Shown piece by piece: positions 1 to 13,500 of a stretch of DNA of 64,000 nucleotides (positions are counted from its first letter, which is position 1; each line of letters opens with the position of its first letter). The stretch comes from Symbiodinium natans (lineage: Eukaryota > Sar > Dinophyceae > Suessiales > Symbiodiniaceae), in the NCBI GenBank assembly GCA_905221605.1, contig CAJNDS010001068.1, positions 357,501-421,500 on the forward strand, written 5' to 3'. The notes beneath the pieces were generated by a model that searched no databases, was not told the origin of the DNA, and saw only the letters and a list, made by a program, of their open reading frames with translations. A program made the position numbers and the translations under genes.

Positions 1-14
1 TAGGGTTTAGGGTT

Positions 15-118
15 TAGGGGAATCCTTGGGGATATAGACCCTCTGAATAAGGTCCCTGCTTAAGAGAGCCAGAAGAGGCTTAAGAAGGGGTTCCCGTTTA
101 AGGGTCCCCCTTATCCTA
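15..118. mobile_element. family A copy, left end merged with telomeric repeat
   Basis: About 90% identical by eye to 28081-28190; right end AAGGGTCCCCCTTATCCTA intact, left end runs into TTTAGGGG. Confidence 0.75.
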
Positions 119-335
119 CCTGGGAAATTTGCTTCCCGGACTTGGCATGCTCCCTCGGAGAGCATTCTGCCCCCTAAAGAAGACGCAGGCCTCAGAATGA
201 GACTCGGAATACCAAGCGGGTAAACAATTCAGAGGCCTCAGACCGCGCACCCCAAAAGACCCCCAACCTAAACCCTAAACCCCAACCCTAAACCCTAAAC
301 CCTAAACCCTAAACCCTAAACCCTAAACCCTAAAC

Positions 336-401
336 CCCACAGAGAAGCTGAGCCCAGGGCATGTCGATGATCGGAAAACCGTGGTGGTTGTGACTCTCGT
401 C
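336..401 (-). CDS. CLC exon 35 (CBS1 core), last exon in window
   Basis: Reads DESHNHHGFPIIDMPWAQLL; H-N-x-x-GFPxxD is the CBS1 core of CLCs. Its 3' border (CGG... CTGTGGG|GTTTAG) runs into a telomeric array. Confidence 0.88.
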
Positions 402-3400
402 CTGGCCCAAGGGAGTCGAATCTTACCAGGTGTGGCTTAGCTTTGGAGTAGACCCTGGAAAAAAGTATATACTTTTTAGGTTTAAGTAGCTATTATAGGA
501 ACCCAGAACCAAGAAAAGTATTAAAGTGTAGTACTCCAAAACCCAGGTGGGGTGTAAACCCAAAGCCCCCTGTCCCGCGTTGCTGCGGTTCGAGCGGCTT
601 GGGGTTTAGGGTTTAGGGTTTCGGGTTTAGGGTTTAGGGCTTAGGGTTTAGGGTTTGGGGTTTGGGGTTTAGGGTTTAGGGGACCGTGGTCCAGATGCCG
701 CGGCAATCACAGCAGTTGCCGTTGTAGTATCAAAGGAAGCATAGGGTTTAGGGTTTAGGGTTCAGGGTTTAGGGTTTAGGGTTTAGGGTTTAGGGTTTGG
801 GGTCTGGGGTTTAGGGTTTGGCTCTGACAACTCACTGCACTCTCCGTCTCACCGCTGACGGTCAAAGAAGCTACAGATTCGGATCCGCCAAGAATTCAAA
901 GAACTTTCCCCAACACGGAACAGTCGGACGTCCATGATGATTTGCGTGGCTGTTGCCTATGCCAGCCCGCGCGGAAGCTGGTTCTGGCGAGGCGCGGGCG
1001 TGCAGATTCTCACGCCCGACTCGAAAAAACCACTTTGAAAAGAGCCTTCCTACAGGAGGTTGGTCCCTTCTGTGCTCTGACACAATGAACATCCCAAAGG
1101 GCCTGCCTAGGCCCTAAACCCTAAACCCTAAACCCTAAACCCCAAACCCTAAGCCCTAAGCCCTAAGCCCTAAGCCCTAAACCCTAAACCCTAAACCCTA
1201 AACCCTAAACCCTAAACCCTGAAGCCTCGACCCTAAACCCTAAACTACCGAGCTTCCTTTTGCTGGTCCTGTAGTAAGCCCACCAGCTGTTTGACAGGAG
1301 CCGTCGGCGGCAGCGTCTTAATGTCCTTGTTACTTTAGGGCTTAGGGAGGAGTTCACCTTGAACCCTAAACCCGGACCCTAACCCGGGAGGTTATAGGGC
1401 TTAGGGAGAGTGAACAGCTAGCCTTGAACCCTAAACCCGTTGAACCCTAAACATTAAGATTTTCTAAGGCTTACATTCGTACATGAGGCATGCTCCACAC
1501 AGTGTGACGCAGCGGTCTGGAGACATAGGTGTGACTTGGGGATTGCACGTACGTGTCTCTATAGGCCCACAATGTAGATGCATCTCCCGTCTAGTGCGAG
1601 ACGCTCACAAGAAACGCAGGGGGAAGGTGCTACCGCAACTGCAAAGGTTCAAACCCTCTGGGGCTTATGGTCCCTGTGTCGGAAGAAGCGCAGCCAGTAT
1701 TGAAATGCCAGGATTTGGGGTCTACGCAAGTAGGGGAACCCTAAAAATGAATAGTAGGATTCCCTTATAATAAGGACCCTAGTAAGGTCCCCTAATCTAT
1801 TGTCGTAAACCCCCCCCCCCCCCATTTGATCCCGTTTCAGATTTTAGGCGCCCCTGCGTTGAGATCGCCAGCGCGCGGGGCAGAGCTCCGAAAAGAACCA
1901 AACGCGGTAATACGCACATCACGAAAAACCCTCTGTAGAGACATGAAACCCGAAACCCTAAACCCTGAACCCGAAGCCCTACCAAAACCCTCCGAGTCTG
2001 GGTGGGGGGGGGGGTTGGTTGCGGGGTACCCTAAACCCTAAACCCTAAACCCTAAACCCTACACCCTAAACCCTAAACCCTAAACCCTAAACCCTAAACC
2101 CTAAACCCTCCCAAGCCAAGCGGCACGTGCCATGATGTCCATAGCCCGGAGGTCGAGAAGCTCCTGTTGCAAAGGCTCCCTACATCCTAAACCCTAAACC
2201 AGTCCTAAACCCTAAACTCTAAACCCTAAAGCCTAAACCCTAAACCCTAAACCCGTCCTAAACCCCAAACCCTAAAGCCAAAACCTTATTGGCCCCCTTG
2301 AAGCCTCTGAACAATATTCCCAAAATATGATCCTCTTGCACTCAAGTAGGGTTTAGGGTTTGGGGTTTAGGGTTTACAAACTATGGCCCAAAGTAGGGAA
2401 GATATGTTGAATAGAACCCTTGGAGGCTTAAGATGCTTCCAAGATGGGCCAAGCAAACTCCACGCAGTCAAGGCAGTGCTGGTTTAGGGTTTAGGGTTTA
2501 GGCTTTAGGGAGTTTAGAGCTCATGAAACCAGAGCTGGGTCAGCGGAAGAGGGGTTTGTGATTCAAGACTACCATCGGAATCTCTCTGCTCACAAGCCGC
2601 CTTGCCACCCATCGGCTCCAGAAGGGGCACATGCCTGTGCGCTCTTGTGATTTGGGCTCAAAGGCAATCGGAAAGTATGAAAGCTACACGAAATGCGTGC
2701 CCTAGGCCCATAAGAACCCCACTCAAGAAACCGGGTAAACGGTGTGAACGTAAGGCCGCATTCCAAGGACGGGTTCTGAGGACAACCAACTACGCGGGGC
2801 ACTCTCCCAAGCTCCACAGGCCTCCAAGGGCTTTGGGATTAGGGTAGGGGTTTAAGCTTGATGAGGGCTGAGGATTTGCATGGAAGGACGGCAGAAACTA
2901 CAACTGAACTGATCGCTGCGTGAAAGGACAGCAGGAAAGCCTACTCCCCTTGCAACATCAGAGTCCTACCGCCTGAGTCTCCCCTGAGAGCCGACCAAAA
3001 CTTCCCCTAAACCCTTAACCCGAAGACCTGAACCCCGCAAAAACCCTGTAACCCTAAACCCTGTAACCCTCTAACCCTGTAACCCTGTAACCCTGTAACC
3101 CTGTAACCCTGTAACCCTGTAACCCTGTAACCCTGTAACCCCCTAAACCCCTAACCCTGCAAGCAAAGCCGCTTCAGCTCCAAGTGCAGGTCGTAAATCC
3201 CCTCGTTGAAGATTTCTCAGATGGCAGATGGGCACCCTATAGGGCCCCTTTGCAGGGATTCCAGGGGCTGGTACGGTGAAGGGTCTGAGGTTTGGGGGGC
3301 AGGAGGGTTTAGGGTTTAGGGTTTAGGGTTTAGGGTTTAGGGTTTAGGGTTTAGGGTTTAGGGTTTAGGGTTTAGGGCTAGAAAGTTTAAGGTTCATGCC

Positions 3401-4491
3401 GAAGGTTATTCTGCCTCAGCTCAGGAGGTCTTTGAAGTGCCAGTCGTAGCTTTAGCTGGCCGGTGCCAACATGTCACACTCAGCACCTGAAGCCTGTTTC
3501 TTAATGGGTTTTGGGTTTAGGGTTTAGGGCTAGCAGGGAATGAGGGAATTGGGCCCCATGTATACCCCTTGAGGGATTATATAGGGAACCTCATTAACCG
3601 ACAGTAAGGTTTGTGGGGCCCTGGGCCCAAGTATGAATCATAAGCACTCCAGGGGTCGTCCCACCCACTTGGCCAACATCGTCGCGAGAAAGAGAGGAAC
3701 GCCGAACTGGTTGTTGATGGTACACTCCATCACGATGACCTGAGGCAGCTCGGGGCATCAACTGGCAAATGACTGCAAAGTTCCGAAGAGCAGGCCGGCA
3801 CTGAGATCGTAGATGTGGTGACTCGTCTCCTACGAGTCTATGACTAGTTACTCCACAAAGCTACACGATTGGGTATTGTCAACTTTGGCGCATCGAACAT
3901 TTCGAAGTCCCTCCAAGGCGCAGAGAGCGAGATCGTAATCCGCCCGAGGCCAGACAACGCGGCGGCAGAGCCGACGAAGGCGTACTTGTCGGCGTCGCTC
4001 TCAGGTGTTTCAGGATGGGACAGGACGAGCTTTTGTGGTTCTCAGCAAGGTTCAGGAAGGTGCCGAATTCCCTACTGAGAACGAGTAAGGCAAGCCATCG
4101 ACAGATAGACGTGTGTTGGTATGGGTGGGTGAGTTTAGGTTTCCTGGGACTCCTACAACTGACCAGCTCTGCGTGCAGGCGTTCGGGGGGCTCCAACGAC
4201 TCTGGCACATCCACACAGGAGATTCCAGAAGGATTCTACAAAACCACGTGCCCTTCCAACAGCCTCTTCAAGCGAAGGGGACGCAGCCCATCCCTACCAA
4301 TCCGACGGCTCCAATTTCAAATGTAACCCTACACCCTAAACCCTAAACCCTAAACCCTAAACCCTAAACCCTAAACCCTGGAGGTTGCCCAGTAGCCTAA
4401 GAACACAACGGGGCACCCCTCCTCAAGAGGGCTTGCAAGCTACAGGGGGGGGGGGTTCCTATCTCTCATAAACTTTGTTACAACAAGTACG

Positions 4492-4522
<31 letters not shown>

Positions 4523-7500
4523 TCTGCACCATTGAATTGGGGGTAGTATTGACATGATCATGTTTGGTTTTTTGGGGTCGGTTTAAGTATTCACATTGAC
4601 AAACATGTAAACTGAATTTCAAAAATGAGCCAGCACTGAGCTTCAGGTTGGCGCATAATCAGGGAGGCCGGGCAGCAATGTGGCGGAGCAGGCCGGCATA
4701 GTAGAAGCCCATTCCCAGAAGCTTTCCCCAGGCGGCGCCCAGGTACAGCCTCTCTTCGATTCGCTTGGGGTTTAGGGTTAGGGTTCAGGGATAGGTTTAG
4801 GGTTTAGGATTTAGGATTTAGGGTTTAGGGTTTAGCGTTCGCGGGGGGTGGGGTGGGGAGAAGGGGTGGCGGGTCTCTTGTTGAGGGGCTTTTTTGGGGC
4901 GTCTAGGGTGTTGGGGTGGCAGCCTCCGTACCGAACCCCTAGACCCCAAACCCCAAACCCCAAACCCCAAACCCCAAACCCCAAACCCCAAACCCCAAAC
5001 CCTAGCCCTAAACCCTAAGCCCAAGAGCTCCCTGAAAGCACCCAGAACACTCTCAACTCAGCGCATCCGGGGGGCGAGGGCAGGAAGAGCCCGCTCGGCA
5101 CGCCGGCGCCATACCTAAAAGGCTTCGATCTGCTTTTAGGGCTTTAGGGGTTCAGGGTTTCAGGTTTTAGGGTTTAGGGCAGTTTAGGGTTTTAGGGTCT
5201 TAGGGTTCAGGTTTAGGGGGCTTGTAGGGCATTAGGGGTTCAGGGTTTCAGGGTGTAGGGTTTTAGGGTCTCAGGGCTCAGGAATTTTAGGGTTCAGGGT
5301 TTGGGGGTTTCAGGATTTCGGGTTTTAGGGTTTCAGGGTTTCAGGGTTCAGAGTTTATGGCTTAAGTTTAAGGCTTCAATTTGGAAAACTTAGCGTGCTA
5401 GGGACCCGGTGCTCAGCCTAGGATAAGAAGTGCCCATGAAGCTCCAAGTAAGTAGGGTTGGTAGTAGGGGTGCCTATACCTATAACCTTCTTTGAGGTCC
5501 TTATAACCCTAAACCCTAAACCCTAAACCCTAAACCCTAAACCCTAAACCCTACTAAACTCTGGCAAGCTTCGTCCAGCAGGCGATGAAGAACTGCACGG
5601 TGCCTGGCATCTTCAGGCATCCCGACGCCCAACCGGTGTTTAGGGTCTAGGCTAGGGCCCATGCCAGTGAAGCATCTCTCAAACAAGGTAAACCCTGAAC
5701 TCAAAACCCAAAACCCCTAAACCCCAAAACCCCTAAACCCCAAAACCCCCAAACCCCAACCCTAAACCCTTCAAATCTCCGACGTTTCAAAAGGTTGGAT
5801 GTGGCGAAGCTGTGCGCTGGCCATGGGCATTTTCCGGGAGCTCACCGACCAGCTCCGCGCCTAAAATGGCCATATCGGATGCCAGCATCTCCTGGCGTCA
5901 TGGGATGGGATGCCCTAACCCTAAACCCTAAACCCTAAACCCTAAACCCTAAACCCTAAACCCTAAACCCTAAACCCTAAACCCTAAACCCTAAACCCTA
6001 AACTATACCCAAAAGGGGGGGGGTCAAGCTTTTGGGGCTTGGGGAGCTGAGCTGCGGAGGGCTGTGGAGGCTGCAGACTGCAGCACCTCTGAATGAACTC
6101 TCCCGAGCTCTTGGGTTTAGGGTTTACGGTTTAGGGTTTAGGGTTTAGGGTTTAGGGAATAGCAACTTCGACAGCCTTTGATCGACGGGCTCCTTGTGGA
6201 AAATGGCTTTGACTGCCTCTGCCTGGTCATTCCACCTGCAAAGTTGGCAGGTCTTCTATACTTCCCTTAGAACCGAACTAACTGGTTTAGGGTTTAGGGT
6301 TTAGGTCCATCCCTCCACGCGTTGGTGGAGGGGTGGGGTGCGGAAGGGCGAGGGTGCAGGGGCTGGTGAGTGGGTGGAGGGGTGGAGGGTGGAGGAGTGG
6401 AGGGGTGGAGGGGCCGTGGGGTGGAGGGGCCTTGGGGTGGAGGGGTAGGGGCGGAGGGGTGGAGGTGAGTTTGTAAATACACGATTTAAACAGCACTTTT
6501 CTACTACCTCCGTGGCTCCCGGGGCCTGGCCGCCCTCCAAATATTTAAAAAACTACACCGTATCATTTCCCTGGTTTAATTCTGTCTTGAGATGAAAGCC
6601 CAGGAGTGTGCTTCGCTTGTGCACACCTCAGCCTTCTCAGAGGCTTCCGTCCGAAAACCATCTGCCCGTGTCTAGCCATCAGGAAAATGAGAATGGAGAA
6701 GTCCCCCTGCTGCTGTTAGCCCAAGACTAGATGGACTGTAGTCGCAAAAAAGGAAAACTGAGCCGGCAATGTGCAGACTAGCTTCCTGAGCCAGAGCAAC
6801 AGAGCGGCGAGAGCGGCCTCAGTGATTTCTGCGATCTGCCAATACAAGCCCTAGGCCATAGAATTCTTCGACCCTCAGAACGTGCAACCTAAGCCATGGA
6901 AACTCTGACGGCACCCTCGCGACGCGAAGCATCCTAAGCGACCGCGCCATTCTGCCATTGTCTCTGTAACCCTCAGGGCCTGCAACCATTGAAGCTCAAG
7001 GACGTGGCCGCAGGTGTAAAGTTTCGGTTTGAGGGGTAAGTCGCAGGTTTGATGCTCGGCGTTCAGCGTTGAATTTCAGGTTGCAGCTTAGGAATGGAAA
7101 CTTGGGATGACCTGTGCTCGAAAGTGTACCCCGATGAAACCAGCTTCAACATCCTTCAACCACGGGTTGCGTCGTTCGTTGACTTGGCAAGGCACTGCTA
7201 CACACGCAGCGGAGACAATCAAGATCATGAGCAGCATTGCCTTGCTGTGGTCTCGGGTTCAGGGCTTGAAGCTCCGGACTGGAGGGCACGGGGTCAACAA
7301 AGACTCTCTGGCAAGATTTGGCTGTGTCATGCAAAGAGTCACGAAGGCCAGGAAGCGAAAACAGCTTACGCTACGTTGGGATGCATACAGACTTGTAGGG
7401 GCCTTGTAGGGCTGATCAAGTTTGGGGTGTTAAGGCGTTTTTGAGATCACATTCAGGGTTCGGAGAGTAGGGGTTGCAAGCATTGGGCAAGGCCCGGCAA

Positions 7501-10500
7501 GGTTGGGCAAGGCTTCGGAGCCTTAAAATTGACGTGCTTGAGCTGAACCCCGGCATCGAAGGCTCCTTCCTCAAGATTCTTCGTTTGGGTGTCGCTGCCG
7601 GTGCAGCTGCAGCAACCCCGGGGGCTGCGAGTCCGTACCCGAGCTAATTCGCACAGGACGTGCAGATGCAGACTCCTTCAAAGCTCGCAACAATTCTTTC
7701 AACCACGATGGCATCAGCTCGCCTGTCTTGGAATTTCTGTCTTTTCTCTTGCGCATCGTTCTCACTGCAGCGAGCTTCTTCAAAACCGAATTTCGGCTTG
7801 CCTTGTCCAGGCCAGGGAAAGCTTCTTGCCATATCTTCCTTGTAATTTCAATGCTCGTCGGAGGCTGCCTAAACCAAAGGCAAAGGAATTTGTGGTGCCT
7901 TTCACCGACTTCCTCTGGGGCACCATTCCACAAGCTTTCTTTCATGTCTTTGCCACCGAAGCTGCCCCGGAGCATGGCTGCAACACTCCTGATTTGATCC
8001 ATATCCATGCTCTTCCTGCCGCCTTGCACAGGCGAGCTGGGCCCAGCAGCACTGCTGGCCATGCCTTCTGCAGGCGAGCCACCTAGCTTGCCTTGCCCTG
8101 CCTTGACAGCCCTACTTAACAACATCGCTCCTGGCGATATTCTCGAGCCGAAAGTTGTCCTACAAAAAAATGCATCAGGAGGACTATTTGCAAACGTTAG
8201 CAAGCAAAAAAAGAACCCAGAAGCTCGATTTGGAAGCTCCGAATCGCTCCAAATTGGAGCTGCTCGGCAGCGCTGTTTCGGCGCTGCGTGGGAGGGGGGG
8301 TTGGGTGGGGGCAGGGGGGGGTATGGGCAGGGCGGCGTGTTGGAGTAGGGGTTGAGGGTTTAGGGTTGTCATCCTGGGCTTTGTATATAAACAACCATCT
8401 GCTGAACCCGTTGCTGAACCCGAAACCCCTAAACGCTGAAGGGCCCGAAAGCCTTCGAGTCTTGTGGCGGAGGCTGGGATGGCTATGTAGGAGTGGTTTA
8501 GGGTTTAAGGTTTAGGGTTTAGGGTTTAGGGGCGCCATTTGTGCAGCTTTGTCGCTTTCTAAGGTTTTGTAAGGCTTCATGGTCTTCTAGGGGGTTGTAC
8601 CTTGGACACTTAAGGTACCCTTCGGTTTTGGGGACCCTGTTCAACGATCCTTAGGGCAGTATGAGAGGGCCACATTAGGAGTATGTGTTCAGGGGAAGCT
8701 TTAGGGGTACAACCTTAGGGAGTGCCAGTCTGAAGCCCCTGAGGTTTTTCTTTTTGCCTAGGGCTTGAGGAGGATGCTGGCACGAGTTGTTGTGGAAAGC
8801 CCTCACCCCTCTAACAAGGCGGTTTAGGGTTTAGGGTTTAGGGTTTAGGGTTTAGGGTTTAGGGCTTAGGGTCCCGAAACCCCAAGCCCACAACCCCATT
8901 CCCCCCAAAGCCCTCTGGCCCCTCAACCCCTAAAGCTCCTAAAGGCCCCTAAAGGCGCGTAAGCCCCTACAGCCCCTGAAGCCCCTGCACCCCTAAAACA
9001 CCCAAACCCCCCAAAAACCCGAACCCCAAGCCCTTAAACACCCAAAACCCCTAAATCTCCTAAAACCCCTAAAGCCTCGAAACCCTAATCCCCTAACACC
9101 CCGAAACCCTAATCCCCTAAAACCCCTGAACCCTAATTAATCCCTGAAGACCCCTAAGCCCTAACCCTAAACCCTAAACCCTAAGCCCGAGCCCTTCGCT
9201 CCTAAAACCCCTAAACCCTAACCCCTAAACCCCTAAACCCCTAAACCCCTAAACCCCTAAACCCCTAAACCCCTAAACCCCTAAACCCCTAAACCCCTAA
9301 ACCCCTAAACCCCTAAACCCTAAACCCCGAAACCCTAAACCCTAAACCCTAAACCCCTAAACCCTAAACCCTACACCCCCGCACCACAGCGTGTGCTTGA
9401 CAGAGCCGAAGACGTTCGACACGCCATCCATCAGAAGGACCGGGACCATGAACCTTGGAGCTCTGAGAGGAACCCTTCTTTAAAGGGTTTAGGGTTTAGG
9501 GTTTAGGGTTTAGGATTTCGGTTTAGGGTTTAGGGTTTAGGGTTTAGGGTTTGGGGTTTGGGGTTTGGGGTTTGGGGTTTGGGGTTTGGGGTTTGGGGTT
9601 TGGGGTTTGGGGTTTGGGGTTTGGGGTTTGGGGTTTGGGGTTTAGGAAATATAAACCCAACCAAGGCATGAAAAAGAGCTGCTTTCAAGCACGGCCTGGG
9701 AGCTTGATGCTGGACACGACCTCAGGCGGCGGCATTCGGCTTTCTGTGTGGGCTTGATCTCACTTCAAGGGATCCTTCTTGAAACCCTAAACCCTAAACC
9801 CTCTGAACCCTAAACCCCAAACCCTCGACCCTAAACCCTGAACCCACTTGCTGTACAAAACTCGGGTGCCCTACACCCTAAACTCTCCCTTGCCTTTTTT
9901 TGGGGGGGTTCCCGAAAGGGTGTAGGGTCTTAGGGTTTAGGGTTTAGGGTTTAGGGTTTAGGGTTTAGGGTTTAGGGTTTAGGGTTTAGGGTTTAGGGTT
10001 TAGGGCTTCAAGTAGGGGGGATGTCGGAGCCGAGAAGCAAAAGTGAGAAACAAGACCTCCGACCATCTCCTCCAGCCAGTGGGGCCAATGAATCGCATCC
10101 TCAGGGGTTTAGGGTTTAGGGTTTAGGGTTTGGGGTTTAGGGTTTAGGGTTTGGGGTTTAGGGTGTAGGGTTTGAGGTTTGGGGTTTAGGGTGTTCAGAA
10201 TTCATCGGGTTTTGCTTCTTCTTTGGCGGGATCCCTGCTTTCATCCTCTGAGATTGTTCAACGCTCGGAGCTGGGTTTGATGGAGGGGCCTGAAAATTTC
10301 AGAGTTTTCCGATACTGTACTTCGGAACCCCGGAACCCTGCAACTTAGGCACATCGCTTACCGAAGCTAAATTTAGGACTACATGTACAAGTTCCCCCTG
10401 TGTGGGTTTTCTGTCGAATCATCTGCCCGATAAGGGGCAACAGTTGCAAGCCAGGGAAGCCCTTTCAGGAACAAACGAACAGATGGATCTATCGACTCAG

Positions 10501-13500
10501 CAGCCCTCTGACAACTCGTGCGTGGACAGAGACCACCATCCCCAATCCCAATGCCCAAGCCCTAAACCCTAAACCCTAAACCCTAAACCCTAAACCCTAA
10601 ACCCTAAACCCTAAACCCTAAACCCTAAACCCTAAACCCTAAACCCCAAACCCTAAACCCCAAACGCTAAGCGGCCAACAGCTTCCTTTGCAAGGCAAGA
10701 GGCCGGACCCTCGTGATTTTCACGTTGAGCCAGTTGTACCTGCCGCCAGACAGCCGAGCTTCGGGATGCCGTAGACTTGTACTCAAGCTACCCTAAACCC
10801 TAAACCCTAAACCCTAAACCCTAAACCCTAAACCCTAAACCCACAAGAAAACAGTCCACTCAGCCGAATCTGAAAGAACCTCGAAAGAACTGGGGGCTCC
10901 AAGACATGGCGCACATATATGTGGCTGCAAGAGGAACTCCAAAAGTGACTATACAACCACCTTACTCCGCTTATATAACCCTTCTATGTATACATATATA
11001 CCTGAGTAGCTCTAAACAGTGACATATGTAACATTCGGGCCTGCAGTGCGAAGTTTTCTGTGCATTTATATATATATACATATATACATATATATCTATA
11101 TATACATATACATATATATGTATCCACAAGATCATAAAGCAAGCTCCACGGGATAAATAAATACAAAAATATATATATATATATATATATATATACAAAA
11201 CGGGGGACCGTGGGAGTGCGCTTTTTGGCTATTTTTCCTTACACGATACATGCTTTTCATACGAAAAAACGCAGAAAACTAGAAAAACTTTACAAAAACT
11301 CGGAAAACTAGAAAAGAATGCAAAACTCGAAAAAACCAAAAAAAAACCAAAAAAACCAAAAAAAAACAAAACAAAACAAAAAAAAAAACAAAAACACCAA
11401 AAAAATAAAAAACCAAAAAAACCAAAAAAACCAAAAAAAAACAAAAAAACCAAAAGAACCAAAAAAACCAAAAAAAACAATTTCCAGGGACTCTTCCATC
11501 CAGGGCCCAATTTGCAGGAGTCCTGGAAAATTGTTTTTTTTGTTTTTTTTGGTTTTTTTGATTTTTTCGAGGAAAACGATAAAAAATGCAAACACTCGAA
11601 AAAACTCGAAAACACCAAAAACATCAATTTCCAGGGACTCTTCCATCCAGGGCCCAATCTGCAAGAGTCCTGGAAAATTGTTGTTGTTTTTTTTTTTTTT
11701 TGTGTGTGTTTTTTTGCGTTTTTTTCTAGTTTTCTGAGTTTTTTACAAGTTTTCTGGACTCTTCCATCCAGGGCCCAATCTACAGGAGTCCTGGATTTTT
11801 GATTTTTTTTTTTGTTTTGTTTTTTTTGGTTTTTCGATTCTCCAGCGCGGGGCTTCCGGAAGTCTCCAGTAGAATACCTCACGCGCGCCGCTTCCGGAAA
11901 AATGAAGGACAGCTACTGGGACAACCTACCGATGATGGATTTCCCCCCCCCACAAGCAAGACCACACGGTGCTCATATTTTGCGAAAGCTTTTGCTGACT
12001 AGTGTGTTTCAGTGAGACAGGTGTGATAAAAATCTGCGCTATGAAAAATCCACAATCACTATGTATAAAAATCAAAGCGACTTTATTGAAAAATCTTTGT
12101 ATCATAGGGTGCCTACCGTTATGGCTTGATATTTGCTTTCCTTCATGCAGGGTTGGTTTAATAATATGACTTCTAAGCTAGCTATTGTTCTAGCTGTTTC
12201 TTCTAATATAGATCTTCTATACTTGCCCATTTTTTGAGGTAATTTGCATTGTATGTCAAATCTAGCAGAGTTTGCCCATACGTACATATCTTGTAATTTA
12301 TCTTGTTCCCTTTACTAGGAGGAGCTTCTGTAAGAGTTCCAAGCGTGTTATTTGTTGGATTTTCTAGTATTTTGCTTTAAGCATTTTTAAACTCATCATT
12401 CAAGATATATAAATTTGTATGATAAGATGGGATAACAAATTCCCATCGACAAAAATGATGATTATTATTACTATATATACATATATATATATAATATCTG
12501 AGTATAAGGCTCTTTGTCCTATGGATTGATTTATAAGTTATTAGGAAATTGTTAATAGTGCAGTAGAGGGCTCTCTAGATTATTTGCCGCATCTAAAGTG
12601 CTGTGCAAAAGTCTACTATAGGAATAGTCTTTCAAAATGATTCTTCAGTATCAATTCAAAGTTTAAGCACAATTTTGTACTTGCTTGTTAAATGTATATG
12701 TTATAAAAAAAAGTCCAGTCCATTCTAGCCTAGCTTCTATAGCTTCATTTTTTGGCTAGAGGTTTTATGAGAAATCTATGCAGTAAAATTGCTGCCAGAA
12801 TGATGTTTCGTGTTGTTAGAGGCGTTAAATAATATCGTTGACTCTTTATTATAGGCATGGTGTTTGTGAGTTTTATTGTCATTTCATCTATAGACATAGA
12901 TTCACCTACATGTATTTTTGCCGACCTTCGTAAGTTTACATGCTTTTTGAGTTACAGGAATCATTCATTGGTCATTCCCATAGCTTGTATATGCATCTCA
13001 GATAAACCGTTGTTTTATAGAGTTGCAGGTGTGAACTCTGTTTTAAAAGTCTGTTTTTTTGTGAACAAAACACGGTGTTCCGATGCAACGTGCTTCTTTG
13101 TGAAGTCTTTGAACCACAAAAGACATATTGATGCAACCCAGGTATTCGTCCACCAGTCACGCATTCAACCCCCCTCGAAAAAGCAATACTGAAGAGCTGC
13201 ATTCACCCCATACCAACCAGCAAGACTAATAAAAAGTAACTATTCCCCTAATAACTCATTCACTTCCTGATAAACAAGACTTGGAACTTACACTCATCCC
13301 TCAATAAGCAAGACTTGATATCTATATTCACCATCCCGATATACAAGACTTGAAATCATAATAGCCACCCTCATACGCATTCACCCCCAATAAGCAAGAC
13401 TTGGAATCTATATTCACCAACTAATCGCAAGATTTGGAATCATGGTAATCTCAGTCTATTAGGTTCTATACATTCACTACTTGATAAGTAGACTTATAGA

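Larger units (their letters stand above)
267..2290. repeat. telomeric arrays of CLC introns 33-35
   Basis: 267-336 directly abuts exon 35's donor; 600-680, 745-818, 1112-1246, 2029-2106 (abuts exon 33 side), 2195-2287. Confidence 0.92.
4320..6305. repeat. telomeric arrays of CLC introns 24-29
   Basis: 4320-4378, 4768-4833, 4930-5017 (CCCCAAA), 5130-5370 (degenerate), 5500-5551, 5690-5767, 5917-6002, 6112-6155, 6282-6305. One or two arrays per intron. Confidence 0.92.
8820..10840. repeat. telomeric arrays of CLC introns 21-23
   Basis: 8820-8870, 8870-9373 (degenerate, then perfect CCCCTAAA octamers at 9220-9315), 9484-9645 (TTTAGGG then TTTGGGG x14), 9781-9840, 9925-10005, 10108-10190, 10556-10673, 10792-10840. 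Confidence 0.92.

Noticed and set aside
1-336. True chromosome end (telomere) at the left edge
   Set aside because: Arrays are short, in both orientations and spread over all 64 kb, with gene exons up to the edge.
343-429. Plus-strand exon with CACAG acceptor and GTGTGG donor (HVDDRKTVVVVTLVL)
   Set aside because: It is the antisense of CLC exon 35, whose HHGFPIID motif is decisive.
1640-1680. tRNA B-box-like GGTTCAAACCC (also 23502-23520)
   Set aside because: No matching A box or cloverleaf around either site.
3380-3510. Plus-strand frame FKVHAEGYSASAQEVFEV
   Set aside because: Coding-like but lies in CLC intron 31 on the opposite strand; a 40-codon open frame is expected by chance in GC-rich DNA.
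4818-5024. Frames such as GFGVWGLGFGVWGLGF or NPKPQTPNPKPQ
   Set aside because: Direct translations of TTTGGGG/CCCCAAA telomere-type repeats; many frames end in NPKP for the same reason.
11229-11882. 217-codon Lys/Phe-rich frame
   Set aside because: Translation of A/T homopolymer foldback arms; both strands are open.
12102-12530. Ciliate-like code (TAA/TAG as Gln) in the transposon frames
   Set aside because: One minus frame becomes long if stops are read through, but an overlapping frame is equally good and host genes use normal stops; decay is simpler.
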